From Catonia carolina (lineage: Eukaryota > Arthropoda > Insecta > Hemiptera > Achilidae), in contig JAQMRL010000016.1 in NCBI GenBank assembly GCA_035578175.1, positions 683,501-747,500 on the forward strand: a stretch of DNA of 64,000 nucleotides. Reading direction: 5' to 3'. A model generated the notes under the pieces. It saw nothing but the letters and a program-made list of their open reading frames with translations. It searched no databases and was not told the DNA's origin. Shown here one piece after another: positions 31,575 to 44,212 of this stretch. How positions within the stretch are numbered: position 1 is the first letter of the stretch; every line of letters begins with the position of its first letter. The position numbers were made by a program, and so were the translations under genes.

Positions 31575-32335
31575 TTCTAAGTTTCTTAAGAATGGAATAT
31601 CGTATGAAGTTCAAACTTAAAACTTAAGTTAGGTACCACTAGAGGACCCACACAAACATTTTCATCAAAATTGGTCAACTTTAAATAGTATTTTATCAGT
31701 TTTTGCAATTTTTTTGTTTTTAAACGGTTTTTATGATTTTTTGAATTGCCTCATTTGCTACATAATTACGCTCAACAAGATACGGTAGGTGCGCCATGTC
31801 TGCTGAAATTCTTGGGGAGGCTGTTCTCTTGTAGAAATTGTGGTTATTTTAATATTGCGGCCTTAATATGCATTTCAGCGCAGAAGTGTCTATAATCAAA
31901 GTTCTAGACAATTTAAAGGTCTGAAAGATTTATTTTATCATTTCTTTGTATAATCCATAGTTTAACAGTAATAAGTAATTTTTTTTTTTTTTCATTAAAA
32001 TCGGTTAAAAAAGTGGATTTTTTAAGATATCGCTCTTAGTATGCATTTAACGACAAAAGTGTATATAATGAAATTTATAGGAAATAAAATGATTACTTAT
32101 TTTATTGTAAGCATTTTCTCTACAGAGCCTAGTTTAGCGTTTAGTAATAAAATGGAAAAGTGATTTTCCATATTATTGAGCCAAACTAAGGTAGGTTTTC
32201 ATTTTGCATCATTCACTCATGATTAAAATTGGGTTTTGTTTTTGAGGTTATTGTTTTTGTTTATTACTAATGTTAGGTTATATTGTTCATAATTTGCATT
32301 GGCAAGTGAAAGTCGTGTGAGTGTTAAATACCAAA
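31409..32335 (-). mobile_element. ATIR element, diverged end-to-end copy
   Basis: Contains an expanded TG microsatellite (about 31544-31572). Ends are changed (ACTTGCTCTTCTC; AATACCAAA). It is shared with 50883-51783, so it is older than the ZNF2/ZNF3 flank duplication. Confidence 0.7.
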
Positions 32336-32597
32336 TTTTTCTACTCAGTTTTAATGGGCAATGTGTATTGAGGGGTGCAGGAGGGATTTTGTACTCGGCT
32401 GTTATGTCAGAATAGCATGAATGATTTTGTAGACTACATCTGAAGTCATAGACCCATCATCAGAGTATACAAAATATATTGTAAAAGTACTTTAATTTTT
32501 ATCACTGACCTGTTACAGCTGTTATACTGCTTGTTTTTACCTGTTAATTATGAACATGTTTTGGTGTCCGACATCATTAGAGCACTCAAATTTTAAA
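32336..32597. other. Non-coding sequence shared with 51784-52046
   Basis: Located between two older ATIR copies in the ZNF2 3' flank. No open frame. Confidence 0.4.
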
Positions 32598-33578
32598 TTG
32601 ATGTGAAACACTCACACAACTTTGTCTTACCAATGAAAATTATAAACAATATAACCTAACATTAGAAATGAACAAAAAAGATAACTTTATTTTTTTTAAG
32701 TTGCATCAACAGCTTGGTCATTAGCGACTTTGTGGGTTAGGAAACTGGATAGTATAATAATTTCCTGACCTGAGCCAGAAATCAAACCCAGGACTTCTGT
32801 GTTTGTAGGCCAGGATGCTACCACTATGCTACGGAGGTGGCAATAACCTTATTTTAATCATGAGTGGAATGATGCTAAATAAAACCAAACCCTAGTTTTT
32901 GGCTTAATAATGCAGAAATCACTCTCTGACGCTAAAGAAGGGTCTGTAGAGAAAAATACTTAAAATAAAAGTTGTAGATCTTTTAATTCTCTTATAAATT
33001 GGATTATAAATCCATTTTTTATCGATGTTCATGAGACAAAAAAAACAGAATATCACTAATTACTGCTAAACTAAGCGTTATACAAAGAAATGTTTGATAT
33101 GAAAGTTGTATTTATATAACTTCTGTGCTAAAATGCTTATTAAGGCCATAATATTTAAAAACCCCATTTTTTCTACGAGAGATTAGCCTCTCCAAGAATT
33201 CCAGTGGACATGGCGCGCCTACCGTATCTTGTAGAGCAATATGTAGTAAATGAGACGATTTAAAAAAAAATCAATTAAACTGTTTTAGAGAGAATTGTGA
33301 AAAAGTTAAAAATTACATGAATAAACTACTACTTCCGATTGGATGGTTTTGATGAAAGTGTTCATGTCAGGTCCTTTAGTAGTACGTAACTTAAGTTTAA
33401 AGTTTTAGCTTTGTACGATGTTCCGTTGTTGAGATATTTTGTTCACATGCACAGACCAATCGCTAAAAACATATTTTGGGTGGAGGGAAACATTTATATC
33501 CGGTGACAACTAGAATTTGTAAAATTGACATGAAAACAATACTTTCCTTCTTATATATTCATATAGGCAAGAGAAAGT
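32598..33578 (+). mobile_element. ATIR element, end-to-end copy split by a SINE
   Basis: Family ends at 32598 (TTGATGTGAAACACTCAC) and 33578 (GGCAAGAGAAAGT). It is interrupted at about 32690-32842. Paralogue at 52047-53036 with the same interruption. Confidence 0.72.
32695..32842 (-). mobile_element. tRNA-derived SINE (family 2) inside the ATIR element
   Basis: On the minus strand: GCCACCTCCGTAGCATAGTG then B box GGGTTTGATTTC. The flanks ATAACTTTATTTT and ATAACCTTATTTT form a target duplication with one mismatch, made from ATIR sequence. Confidence 0.75.
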
Positions 33579-34774
33579 AAAAAGCTAAATGTATTAAAAT
33601 GTGTAGAAGATATACATTGAGTCATTCATGTGAAACTGTTTAATCATTTGAGTTGATCGTTTTTCGTTTTCTCTGCTGATAAGAGCCACAGTCAATGTTA
33701 CTTGATCATTTTTAAATTAACCTCTTTGTTAAAAATGTTTTACCTCTGTTTATTTTATCTCTTTGTTTGCATGGAACATCTCACACTTGTTGAATCATTT
33801 TTTCATTTTATTATCAGTTCTATTAAATTGTAATATTTTTCCATTTTTTTGAACTTTCTTCATTTTATTTCTGTAACATTTTTACAGTTTGTGTAATTTG
33901 GTATGATGTAATCACATTTCATTGTTTTTGGTCGTATTATTTTAACATTTACAACATGTTGTTTAGTCATACCATTGTAATCCTCATTTCAACATTCTAT
34001 TTTATAAACGCATTTGTTATTCTTATTTACTCCATTCACTTCATTCGTGTTTACGTGTATGGGGTAACAGTTTCTTATCCTCACATATGAATGAAATTTT
34101 ATAAAATTTATTTCTTGTTCTACATAATGTATTTGTAATTATTTTATTATATTTTATAGAATGTATGGTTTCTGCTCTGTATGGTTATTTTTCTCTTCGA
34201 CTGTTGTTAAATCAGTTTCCAAATGTAAATTGTAATTAATTGTACAGTCCATTTGAAATAGAATGCTAGTTTTACGTAAATGGAATAAAGAAGAGAGGGA
34301 ATTTTTTAATGTGCTCATGCATCAGTGCTACCACTAGGAATAATTAAAAGGGAAATTTTACTTTCGAAAAGGGATTTTTTATTCAGAAAAGTTACCGCCA
34401 TTCAGAGACTTACTATCATGCTATTTTGAATGGACTATATTTTGTTTTTTGTTATATCCATTATTGTTTTTGTCATTATGCCATGAATCTTATGGCTCTT
34501 ATTTTGTTATTTAAGCGTTTCTCATCTTGTGTATAATTAAGTGCTCGATATTATATACGGTACTTAAACAAGGTGCAGTTTTATGGGAATATGGGTGGTT
34601 AGAGGATTTATTAGTAGTAATGACGGGTAATGTGTTTGTACAGGCCGTGCCACGATTTTCCAGGCTTGCCGTCCGACCGTTATTACGGTGCATACTATCT
34701 AAAGCGAAAACGTTCCCTCACGTTTATTTCATATCACCCCATATATTACTTACAAATGTAAGTAATTTTTTACA
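33579..34774. repeat. Non-coding block shared with 53037-54960
   Basis: Continues the duplicated ZNF2/ZNF3 3' flank. An open frame at 34527-34823 is not kept in the other copy (a T insertion near 54773 shifts it), so I do not call a gene. The second copy carries an extra ATIR insertion at 53320. Confidence 0.6.
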
Positions 34775-35187
34775 ATCGGTAATGGCAACAGTGTACTCAA
34801 GGCCAACTACCAGAGATAGTTAAAATGTTCTAGTCAAGCATTAGTGTGGTGACAGCAGTCGTTTGGTTATATTGTGTCAGCAATGGTTGTTTCCATGGAA
34901 AAGATTGTGGCTTTTAACATAGAGTTGCATTCTTATAAAACACCCGTACAGTATTTTATTAATAAAACCATTGTTGACACAATATAACGAAACGACTGCT
35001 GTCACCACATGAATGCTTGACTGGAACATTTTAACTGTCTTAAGTAGTTGGCTTAGAGTACACTGTTTCCAACATACCGATTGGGGGACAGAAAATTTAC
35101 CGATTGGGGGACAGAAAATTTACCGATTTATTACTTCTATCTTCTTATATTCAGGGTTGTGTCCCTAATAAAACACCCTATAATAGT
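34775..35187. mobile_element. Foldback element, left arm truncated
   Basis: Arms at about 34783-34893 and 34962-35075 are inverted copies (CAATGGTTGTTT near 34880 pairs with AAACCATTG near 34968). The left outer arm is deleted relative to the paralogue at 55323-55783. The right arm also shows a 23 bp tandem duplication, ACCGATTGGGGGACAGAAAA..., at about 35080-35125. Confidence 0.7.
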
Positions 35188-35879
35188 AGTAAATAAAAAA
35201 TAGGGTTTCTGAGAAATAGAAATATAACGCACAAATGGTTACATGTAGCCTATTGTTGTACGGCTACCTAAAGGAGTCGGGTATCTAATTAGATGATTGG
35301 CTCTTTTTGTAACCATTCTATTCAATTATGATGAGTGTATTTTTATTATGATATAGAAAATCTCTGTCCTTCTCGTGACTTGCATAGCTTCATGCATGTA
35401 AGGGAGCACACCGTTTTGGAGTTGAGTCTTTGATCTGGCAGTGAGTCATACTGTGTACGAGTACGCCTGCCAAGAGATCCACCGTAAATTGTAGACACAA
35501 ATAATCGTTGTTATCTTTGTAAGTAGGACTTAGTTTAAGTAAGTGCAAAATAATCTTGCAATTTGTTAAGTTTACATCATAAATTTATTGTAATTAATTT
35601 GTTTTTTTTATAAGTAATTTAATTAAAAGGTTTAAGACACTTAAATTGTTCTTGTAATATTTAGTTTGCAATAAATAATAATACTTGTAATTGTGAAACT
35701 ATAGTGTGTTAATTATTTAATTTACCTAGATCCCGAAACGGACCTTAGAGATAAGTGTCACAATACATTATTGTCTAATGACTGGATGTGTAAGTTCAGT
35801 TGAGGCTGCCAACTAAATACATAATTTGGAATCTCTTATATTGTAATAGTCTATTTCCAGCTTGTCATGTTTATTCTGT
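35188..35879. repeat. Non-coding block shared with 55784-56460
   Basis: Colinear with the ZNF3 3' flank. A minus-strand frame in the other copy (55883-56146) is not kept here. No gene called. Confidence 0.5.
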
Positions 35880-36370
35880 TCTACTGTTTATATGAATATA
35901 TAGGAAGGTGAGTATTATTTTCATGTTGATTTTTCACAGGATATACATGTTTTCAGACCCCCTGAACCCAATAAAACATGTTTATTGCGATTGGTCGTTT
36001 TGTGAACACAACTTCTCAAGAACAGACCTTTGTATGAAGTTGAAACTTAAAACTTAAGTTAGGTACTACTGTAAGACCTGACACAAAACATAATAAACAT
36101 TTCTTTGTATAATGCTTAGTTTAGCAGTAATTAGTGATTTTCTGTTTATTTTTCACAGAAATCTGTAAAAAATTAGATTTTTTAAGATTTCTACCCTAGT
36201 ATACATTTAACAACAAAAGTATATGATCAAATATATAGGAAATTAAAAGATCTACAACTTTTATTTTAATAATTTTTCTCTAGAGCCTAGTTTAGCGTGA
36301 AAGAGTGATTTTCTGTATTATTAAGCCAAACTAAGGTTTGTTTTAATTTTGCATCATTCACTCATGATCA
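35880..36370 (-). mobile_element. ATIR element, internally deleted copy
   Basis: The hairpin end is present at 35890-35906. The central 400 bp is deleted (jump near 36080), and the 5' end is lost where LINE copy C begins. Confidence 0.65.
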
Positions 36371-38637
36371 ACGAGACTGATTAACAGAATGGTGACGAAT
36401 ATTTTTTAGTGTTTCTAATGTTCTTATAATAATTAGTGGTATCATTTTCCTGAATTCAATACTTCATATCAGACTTAAATAAAAATTGATTAATACATGA
36501 TTTTTGAGGTTTTTTTTTGTTCCATTCAGGAAATTCCAAAGTCAATATAAGACATGTCAAAATAAAACTGATAAACTAAAAGTTTGTCACAATGATAAAT
36601 TTATCACTTACCACCAAAAATTTGTTTCTGCTACTGCGTACTTAAGTAGGCTTGTCATGAACCCATTGTATCTAATATCACACAAAATAAAATAGTCAAA
36701 TACAATGATAAATTCATTACTTACCAATAATTTTATCCCACTACGGCTTAACTCTGTAGGCTTGTCATGAACCATTTTGTATCAAATAGTACACAATATT
36801 TGTTTAATTAAAAGTTAAATACTTTTCAACCAAAACCTATTTAGAAAGGAATTCGTGCACACTGTAAAATGTTTCATTAATAAAATATTGTTTTAGCTAT
36901 TTTAAAATGACTTAAATTGTCATAACTTTTGGCAATAAACCTTGTGTCAATTTATTAATGTATTTTCTACCTGCATAGGTTAATTTTGTTCAAACAATTT
37001 AGTGTTGTGATTACCTACATAATAATCGATTCTCTTTCATGCGTAGTGGTTAAGAACATCTAAATTCTGTAAAAAGGTATTTTGCTTTACGTACATTATC
37101 ACTTCAAAAATGTACAAAGAAGGAACTGTGAGCAATTGCAGCTCTTTAAATAGAGATCTGCATGAGGTAAGGTGGTTGACTCTCATTATACACCTAACAG
37201 TTTTTTTTGTATTTTAAAAACTCCTTCCATGTTACACTGTGATGAATTACCCCATACTAATATAGCATACCTGATATGAGATAAAATTAATCCATGATAA
37301 ACTGGCATTAGAAATTTTTTATCATTTAATCTGGCAATTTGTTTTAATGCAGATACCCCAGATGATATTTTACCACAAATTTGATCGGTATAATAATCCC
37401 ATGATAGAGTCCTATTTAGTGACACTCCTAGAAACTTCACTGGTTGCATATGATCTAGAATATTATTTTGTATAAAGACATCCACTTCTCTGTTTTTGTT
37501 TACATTGTGTTTGTTTTTGAAATGTAAGTACCGACACTTTTTCCCATCAACTGTTAACATTAATTCATTCAGAAATTGGACTACAGATTCGATGCTAATA
37601 TGTGTATTTACTTCCAGACTATCTACCAGTAAACTTTTATTTATGATTGAAGTATCATCAGCAAACAATAAAGCTGTACAGTTAAGTAAGATTTCTGGTA
37701 ATCTATTTATATACAACAAAACAAAATGGGACCTAAAATAATTGAACCCTGTGGAACACCAGCTTTGACATCAAGCTTTTCAGACAAAATTTTTGTAAAG
37801 TTTCTTCCTAACTACCTACTCTAGTTATTTCTACGCCCTGTACTTTTCCTACAAGATAAGACAAACCATTTAAGTTTTACGCCCTTAATACCTAATGACT
37901 CTAACCTTTTCAACAAGACTTCATGATCAACACAGTCGAGAGCTTTACTGAGATCTAAAATCACAGTTAAGGCCTTCTCTCCTGCATCCAATATATCAAC
38001 TACTTGCTGAAAAAGTGAGACGATAGCAGTTTTGGTTGACTTACCCTTTTGAAAAACCAAGCTGATCTTTTGATATGATAAGGTTTTCAGTCAAAAAAAC
38101 CGATTAATTAACCTAATGAGTACAACTTTTCAAAAATTTTGCTAATAGTGTTTAATATACTTATGGGCCTATAATTTTCAACTAATTGGGTATTGCCATT
38201 CTTAAACACAGGCAATATTTTACCTTCCTTCAGTTGCTTTGGAAATACACCTATTCTCAGGGAGAAGTTAATTAGATGAAGGAGAGGTGTTAATAAAAAT
38301 TGTTTACATTCTTTAACAATAATACTCGAGATCCCATCTAATCCTACAGTTTTCTTACTTTTTAAGCTATCGATAACTGATTCTAGTTCCTCACGTGAAA
38401 CTGGGCTAAATAAAAATTTATCAATAACTCTATCCCCCCTTGCTTCATAATATCCATCAGTTTCTGTAATCTGTTGTTTAACCTTTGAAGCTACTTCCTG
38501 ATAATACTTATTAAAATAATTACTAATTTCTGAACCATTCTCTATAACTTCATTAATACTGTTAACCATTTTTGGTATATCTGTGTATCCCTTGTTACTA
38601 ACTTCATCTCGATGATTATTTTTATTGTTCCCCATGG
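36371..38637 (-). pseudogene. CR1-like LINE, copy C: ORF2 RT region and 3' UTR
   Basis: Minus strand. NYRPISIL lies in 38108-38630; GKSTKTAIVSLF and ILDLSKALDCVDH in 37821-38060; ALLFADDTSII, with both catalytic Asp of the YADD-type box kept, in 37186-37719, followed by VNTHISIESVVQFLNELMLT and SSGVSALKQIARLNDKK. Three frame breaks separate these parts. The endonuclease and ORF1 are missing; the 5' edge joins TGTAACCAATGGTTGAAGC. The 3' UTR runs to about 36371 and carries CATTCAGGAAATTCC near 36527. Confidence 0.85.
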
Positions 38638-38644
38638 ATGTAAC

Positions 38645-40180
38645 CAATGGTTGAAGCTTTTACTTATTTCCAACGATTATTGTAAATAATTAAATTCCTT
38701 TGTAGTATCAATATTATAATAATTATTTTAACCTATTGAAATAAGGTTTTTAAAAACGTCTCTACACCGCATTGTCGGGCTATCTAGCGGCAGTTTTTCC
38801 ATTTACATAATGGATGCTTTTCGTTTTTAGTTAAAAAGGAAAGTGATCTTGTGTTTGTAAATAAACGTGAATAAAACAATTAGTACTATTAAACAGTTAT
38901 AGGCTATTATAGAAAAGTGGAAAGTGGGTTCGAAGAATCTGCAGTCGACCAAACGACTGATTGGTAAATTGTGTTTTTGTTTTATTCACTAGATGAAGAG
39001 TATTAAAATCTTTTTCAGGTTATGTTTGGGAGTCGAAACTTATAAAAAGTTTAATAGAGGATGTGTATTCGGTTATTCTAATCAAGTGTACTGAGCACTG
39101 CAGATTTAATTAGAGACGGTTTCAGTTGTGAAAATTATTCGGTCAGTGTTTACAAGATGAAACTTGTTTTATTTGGCCTAGGGTCATGCCCTGTAACGTG
39201 GTCCAGAAAAGCTGAATCTAGTTTCTTAATTATTTAAAAAATTGGCGATCTCTTAATAAACGGTTCTGTATTTATTGACTTTAAAAACGTATCAACACCG
39301 TATAATTGAGCTATCTAGCGACAGTTTTTTAATTTACAAAATGGACTTTTCGTTTTATGGTGGGAAAGAAGTGATCGTGTGTTAGTAAATAAATTAGGAG
39401 AAAACAATTAGTACTATTAAACAGTAATAGGTTATTATAGAAAATTGGATAGTGGATTCAAGAATCTGCAGTCGACCAAACTAACTGATTGGTAAATTAT
39501 GTATTTGTTTTATTCACTAGATGACGTGTTTGAAATCTTTTCAGGTTATGTGTGAGAATCAAAACTTAGTGTGATGAACGTCATTAAATAAAACCTTTAA
39601 TAGAGAATGTGTATTCGCGTATACTAATAAAGAGTACTGGGCACTGCAGATTTAATTAGTGACGGTTTATTGTTCGGTTGTGAAAATTATTCGGTCAGTG
39701 TTTACAAGATCCGAACTAGTTTCATGTTTCCTTGGGTCATGGCCGGCCGCATTGGCGCAGTTGGTAACGTGCTCGCCTCTCATCATGCGGTCTTGGGTTC
39801 GAATCCCATTCAGGCACGGCATATTTTCATACGTTACAAAAAATCATTTCATCCTTCACCGTCTGCATTAGCAGTAATTGCAGAACAGTCGGACGTTAAA
39901 CAAAAAAAAAAAAAAAAAAATTCCTTGGGTCATGCCCTGTAACGTGGTCCACAAATGCTGAATCTAGTTACTTGATTATGTTAAATATTGGTGATCGTTT
40001 AATGAACGATTCTGCATATTATAATGACTTTTGCTTAAACCGACTTTTTTCGACAAGGTCAGACGGTTTTTACAACTTTGGAGCTTCAAGGAAACATGAT
40101 AGTACACGAGGTTCTATTAATCTTAATTAATATTTAATCGTTACAGCCAAAACCAACTTAGCCTATTTATTTGTACCGAA
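38645..40180 (+). repeat. Array unit 3, upstream module (internally duplicated)
   Basis: As in unit 1, two tandem copies: about 38745-39285 and 39286-40020, the second split by a SINE. Landmarks are CTGCAGTCGACCAAAC and CATGCCCTGTAACGTGGTCC. Unit 1 and unit 3 are thus closer to each other here than to units 2 and 4. Confidence 0.6.
39742..39920 (+). mobile_element. tRNA-derived SINE (family 1), full-length
   Basis: Head GCCGGCCGCATTGGCGCAGT contains an A box (TGGCGCAGTTG); B box GGTTCGAATCCC follows at tRNA spacing. The body ends in an A run after GCAGAACAGTCGGACGTTAA. A perfect 14 bp target duplication, TTCCTTGGGTCATG, flanks it at 39728-39741 and 39921-39934. A small open frame across it is SINE-derived. 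Confidence 0.92.
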
Positions 40181-40614
40181 GATTAAGTTGTAAGGTGTAA
40201 AACATAACCTCAAACTTCAGAATCGAAATGTTTCTAAAATCAGTTTTTTTTAACAAAGTTTGGAAGTATAAAAGTACCCATTGTTTACAAGCAAATTCTT
40301 GCCTTCCCAAATAATATTTTGAAAGATTCCCGTGACTTTATTAAGCAATCTGTTGAAAATAAATGTGTCATAGTTTGTAAAGAAAGGTAGCCAGTATAAA
40401 TTTGATGTAATAAATTTATGTCCAAGTGGTTCATGTAAAGAAATCTATTAGGCATTTTCTGTAGTATTGTCTTGTGCTGTTGCTGATTACAGGTGAAAAT
40501 GATTGGCTAGAAGTAACCATTGATATGAAAATATGTCCACATTGGTACATGCATGTATGGTGAATGTACATTGTATTTCAGTTGGACCTAATGTTATTGT
40601 TTTCTTGTGCGCAG

Positions 40615-40758
40615 GCAGCCTTGAAGTACACCACAGCATAAATTACTTGAGATACCATCCTGTGCTGGGACTGAATCTTAAATATCATTGGAAAAAGAAG
40701 TCTCATTGACAATTCAGTATCCAAGAAAACTAGCCAATTAACTGAATTTTCGTTAAAG
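40615..40758 (+). other. Candidate non-coding leader exon, unit 3 (144 bp)
   Basis: Acceptor TTTCTTGTGCGCAG, donor AAAG before GTATGT. No ATG. Next coding acceptor is ZNF3 at 49156, about 8.4 kb downstream. Confidence 0.55.
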
Positions 40759-40977
40759 GTATGTTAGTTTTATTTGATTAAAATTGAAATTTTGTGAAAC
40801 TCATTGTAATTATTTCCATTTTGATGTTCTTCTAAAGAAGAAAATTTAAAAAGGAATTTATGCATACAGAATTAATAGTATTTGTGACTGTCCATGGGAA
40901 AAGGGACCCAAGTCAAAAGTAAGATTAGGAGTGATTCTTGCAGATTGTTTCAGCATTAGCTGAAACAGTTATATTTA

Positions 40978-41644
40978 AGATTTGGGCTTTTATATGAATT
41001 TTAGAGCAAAATTGCAAGTAATACAAATTGTCGAGAACTTAAAAAACTACAAGGCCTTTTATATTAAACATTTTATTGTATATTGCTTAGTTTAGGAGTA
41101 ATAAGCAATTTTCTGTTTTTTCTCATAAAAACATGTGAAAAAAATCGATTTTTTAAGATTGCAGTCTTAGCATTTTACATCAAAAGTGTATATAATCTTT
41201 TTTTTTTTTTTGGTTTAACGTGCGACTGTTCTGCAATTACTGCTAATGCAGATGGTGAATGATAAAATGATTTTTTGTTGAAAAAATGCCATGCCTGAAT
41301 GGGATTCGAACCCAAGACCGCATGATGAGAGGCGAGCACGTTACCAACTACGCCAATGCGGCCGGCTTATATAATCTTATTTATAAGAAAATTAAAAGCT
41401 CTACAACTTCTATTTAGAGCTTTTTTCTCTATAAAGCCTAGTTTAGCATGAAAGAGTGATTTTTCCGTATTTTTAAGCCAAACTGAGGTTGATTTTCATA
41501 TGTCATCTGTCTCTCATGATTAAAATTAGGTTATGTTTATTGAGGTTAGTTTTTTTTAATTTCTAATGTTTTAATACTAATGTTTGGTTATATTGTTAAT
41601 TTTTTGCATCAGCAACAGAAAGTTTGTGAGTGTTAAACACCAGA
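40978..41644 (-). mobile_element. ATIR element, 3'-truncated, unit 3, split by a SINE
   Basis: Counterpart of the truncated copies at 6150 and 62475. It is interrupted at 41200-41367. Confidence 0.68.
41200..41367 (-). mobile_element. tRNA-derived SINE (family 1), minus strand
   Basis: Reverse complement of the 39742 type: poly-T at the left, then the body, then B box and A box ending GCCGGC. An 11 bp target duplication, TATATAATCTT, is at 41189-41199 and 41368-41378. Inserted into an ATIR copy; units 1 and 4 lack it. Confidence 0.9.
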
Positions 41645-42054
41645 TATTTTTCACCGTTATTTATAAAAAAATTACACAATTTTTTAAAAAAAAAGGTTAG
41701 TTAACACTAATTTTTGTGAAATAGCAATGAAAGTGGGTTAATATTTGATGAGTGATGATATTGTTCAATTGGTGTTTACTCTCTTTGTCTCTGTCAGATG
41801 TCATCTCTTACTGATGTAACATTGTGTGCTGAATCATGTGATCTCTTCAAATAATTGATATCTCAAATTGTTAACATCCTGGAGCAGATTTTTCTATGGT
41901 CATGTCAAATGTAAAAATTCACAAACAGACAAAGAATTGATAAATTTTATTGTAATATAACATAGCCTACAAGAGAAAACGTTACAATTTTATTTTCTAT
42001 TTTAACAAATTGCATTTGTATTTGAATTAATACTAAGGAAACTAATATAAAAAA
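41645..42054 (+). repeat. Array unit segment (GAAAGTGGGTTAATATTTG block)
   Basis: Third copy of the block at 6628-7024. No gene. Confidence 0.55.
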
Positions 42055-42297
42055 TCAGGTGTGAAACACTCACACGACTTTCCCTTGCCAATGCAAATAA
42101 TTTTAATAATATAAGCTAACATTAGTAATAAAACATTATAAATAAACAAAATAAAATTAACTTCAATAAACATAACGTTATTTTAATCATGAGCGAAAGA
42201 TGTAAAATGAAAATAAACTTCAGTTTGTCTTAAAAATACAGATAATCACTTTTTCACACTAAACTAGGCTCTGTACAGAAAAATGCTCTCAATAAAA
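42055..42297 (+). mobile_element. ATIR element, 3'-truncated copy
   Basis: 5' quarter only, cut near CAATAAAATTG. It faces the next fragment in opposite orientation. Confidence 0.65.
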
Positions 42298-42324
42298 TTG
42301 TATTTTATTTTAATTTTACTACAG

Positions 42325-42609
42325 ATTTGTATGTAATCAAATATGTCGGAAAATAAAAGATCTACAACTTTTATTTAAAGCGTGTTTCTCTACAGAGCCT
42401 AGTTTAGAATGAAAAAGATATTTTCGGTATTTTTAAGCCAAACTAAGGTTGATTTTCATTTTGCATCTTCACTCATGATTAAAATAATGTTATGTTTATT
42501 GAAGTTGGTTCTTTTTATTTATTTCTAATGTTTTATTACTAATGTTAGCTTATATTATTAAAATTATTTGCATTGGCAAGGGAAAGTCATGTGAGTGTTT
42601 CACACCAGA
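42325..42609 (-). mobile_element. ATIR element, 3'-truncated copy
   Basis: 5' third of the element ending CACACCAGA at 42609. A LINE fragment follows after a T run. Confidence 0.65.
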
Positions 42610-42615
42610 TTTTTT

Positions 42616-42905
42616 TTTTATTTTGTCATCAGTCTCTCAACTGGTTTGATGCGGTTCTCTAAGCTTTTCTATCTTGCAAGTCGTTTCATATCTACATACC
42701 CTTAACATCCTACATCTTTTGTAATTTGCTTTACGTATTCTAATATTTGCCTTCCCCTAAAATTTACTCCCTCAATATTACCCTCCATTATTGATAGATA
42801 TCTTAAGATATACCCCACTTGCCTAAGAACCTCTAAATTACTTATTTTGTCTACCCACTTAATCTTTAACATTTTCTGTTAACCTCCTGACATTTTCTGT
42901 CAACT
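42616..42905 (-). pseudogene. LINE reverse transcriptase C-terminal fragment, different family
   Basis: The minus strand reads, with breaks, GNIEGVNFRGRQILEYVKQI and ending ASNQLRD. This resembles the conserved tail (EG..EGK..RGR...EYVKQI, then AxNQxxD) common to a family of insect endonuclease-reverse transcriptase LINEs. Not related to the CR1-like copies here. Inserted next to the ATIR end in a T run. Confidence 0.55.
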
Positions 42906-42933
42906 TAACCTGAATAAAAATAATCTAGTGTGA

Positions 42934-43893
42934 AACACTCGCACAACTTTTTCTTGCTAATGCAAATAATTAACAAAATAACCTAATTTTATTCATGAGT
43001 GAAAGACGCAAACTGAAAATCAACTTCTGTTCGGCTTAACAATACAGAAACTCACTCTTTCACGCTAAACTAGGCTCTGTAGAGAGAATTTTTTCAATAG
43101 TTGCAGATCTTAAATTTCGTACAAATTTGATTATATACACTTTTGTTATAAAATGCATACGAAATCCGAGATCTTGAAAAAATCGATTTTTACATGTTTT
43201 CGTAAAAAAAAAACAGAAAATTGCTATTTACCGCTAAAGTAAGCATTGTTCAAAAAAATGTTTGAATTAAACGTTGAAGCATTTTAAAGTTTCTACGAAT
43301 TTTAACAAACACATTTTGGCGCTAAAATGCATATTAAAGCCGCAATCTTAAAAAAACAATAGCCGGCCATTTACACAGATACTCATTGGCGGGTTTGGAA
43401 CGCCACGTACCAAGAGTGTGTGTTTAGGGGAGAGACGCATCAGATACTTGGATCGAGACACTTGGCGCGGGGGTTTAGCGTGTGGCAAGCCCACTAATTT
43501 GATTTTTTTTTTTTTTTTTTCTAATTTGAGGTCTAGAACGTGTCATTCTTATTTCATCCAGTTGTGAAATTGCATCCAAACCGGTCGTTAACTTTTGTTA
43601 TATTCTTTCTCCTAATTTTTTTTTATTTTTAGTATTCTTTAGTTTTTTGTTGTTTTGTATTGAAAATGTTCGTGTCGGGTCCAGTAGTAGTGTGTAAGTT
43701 AAGTTTTAAGTTTGTACGATGTTCCGTTCTTGAGATTTTCTGTTTATAACAGACATACAGACCAATTGCTAAAAACATGTTTTTTGGATTCAGGGGGTCT
43801 GAAAACTTGTAGATGCGGTGGAAACTCGATTTCCAAAAATCAACATGAAAACAATACTTTCCTTCCTATATATTTATAAAGGCAAGAGAAAGT
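42934..43893 (+). mobile_element. ATIR element split by an unknown insertion
   Basis: 5' end TCTAGTGTGAAACACTCGCA at 42934 and 3' end GGCAAGAGAAAGT at 43881-43893. The centre (about 43356-43664) is replaced by unrelated sequence. Confidence 0.7.
43356..43664. other. Unidentified insertion, GC-richer
   Basis: Begins AGCCGGCCATTTACACAGAT, with GCGCGGGGG-type sequence unlike the surroundings, then an 18-20 base T run. No tRNA boxes, open frame or clear terminal repeats. Possibly a SINE or LINE fragment with a poly-T (minus-strand poly-A) tail. Confidence 0.4.
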
Positions 43894-44212
43894 AAAAAAA
43901 GATAATGATACTTATTTTGGCCTAAACTAAATTTACATTCTGAGAATTTTTTTTGATTTTCAAGTTGAAGTGTGGAGGCACCAATTTGATTTCTTTCTTG
44001 AAAGGACATTCCCCAGTGGGTTTTTACTTTTTTCATATTTTGAGCCAGAACGTTAATTTTTCTTTTATATATTCAGCAGAAAAGGGATGTTAACTTCACC
44101 TTGGTGAAGCTAAGGCCCATTTTCCGTATTTGACATACTGTCTACTTTTGGGAATTTAATCTGCTTTGGAATTCAAAATAAAACAAAATTGGGGTATATT
44201 TATTCACAAAAA
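43894..44212. other. Unassigned sequence
   Basis: No gene recognised. A short perfect palindrome CTTCACCTTGGTGAAG is at about 44095-44110. Confidence 0.35.

Noticed and set aside
34527..34823. Open frame of 98 codons in the ZNF2 3' flank
   Set aside because: The paralogous copy near 54735 has a base insertion that breaks it, and no family motif is present.
39659..39942. Two open frames of 70 and 90 codons
   Set aside because: They are formed by a family 1 SINE and its flanks, not a gene.
39742..41367. Possible real tRNA genes
   Set aside because: A and B boxes are perfect, but each is followed by a SINE body, a poly-A tail and target duplications, and no full acceptor stem is visible.
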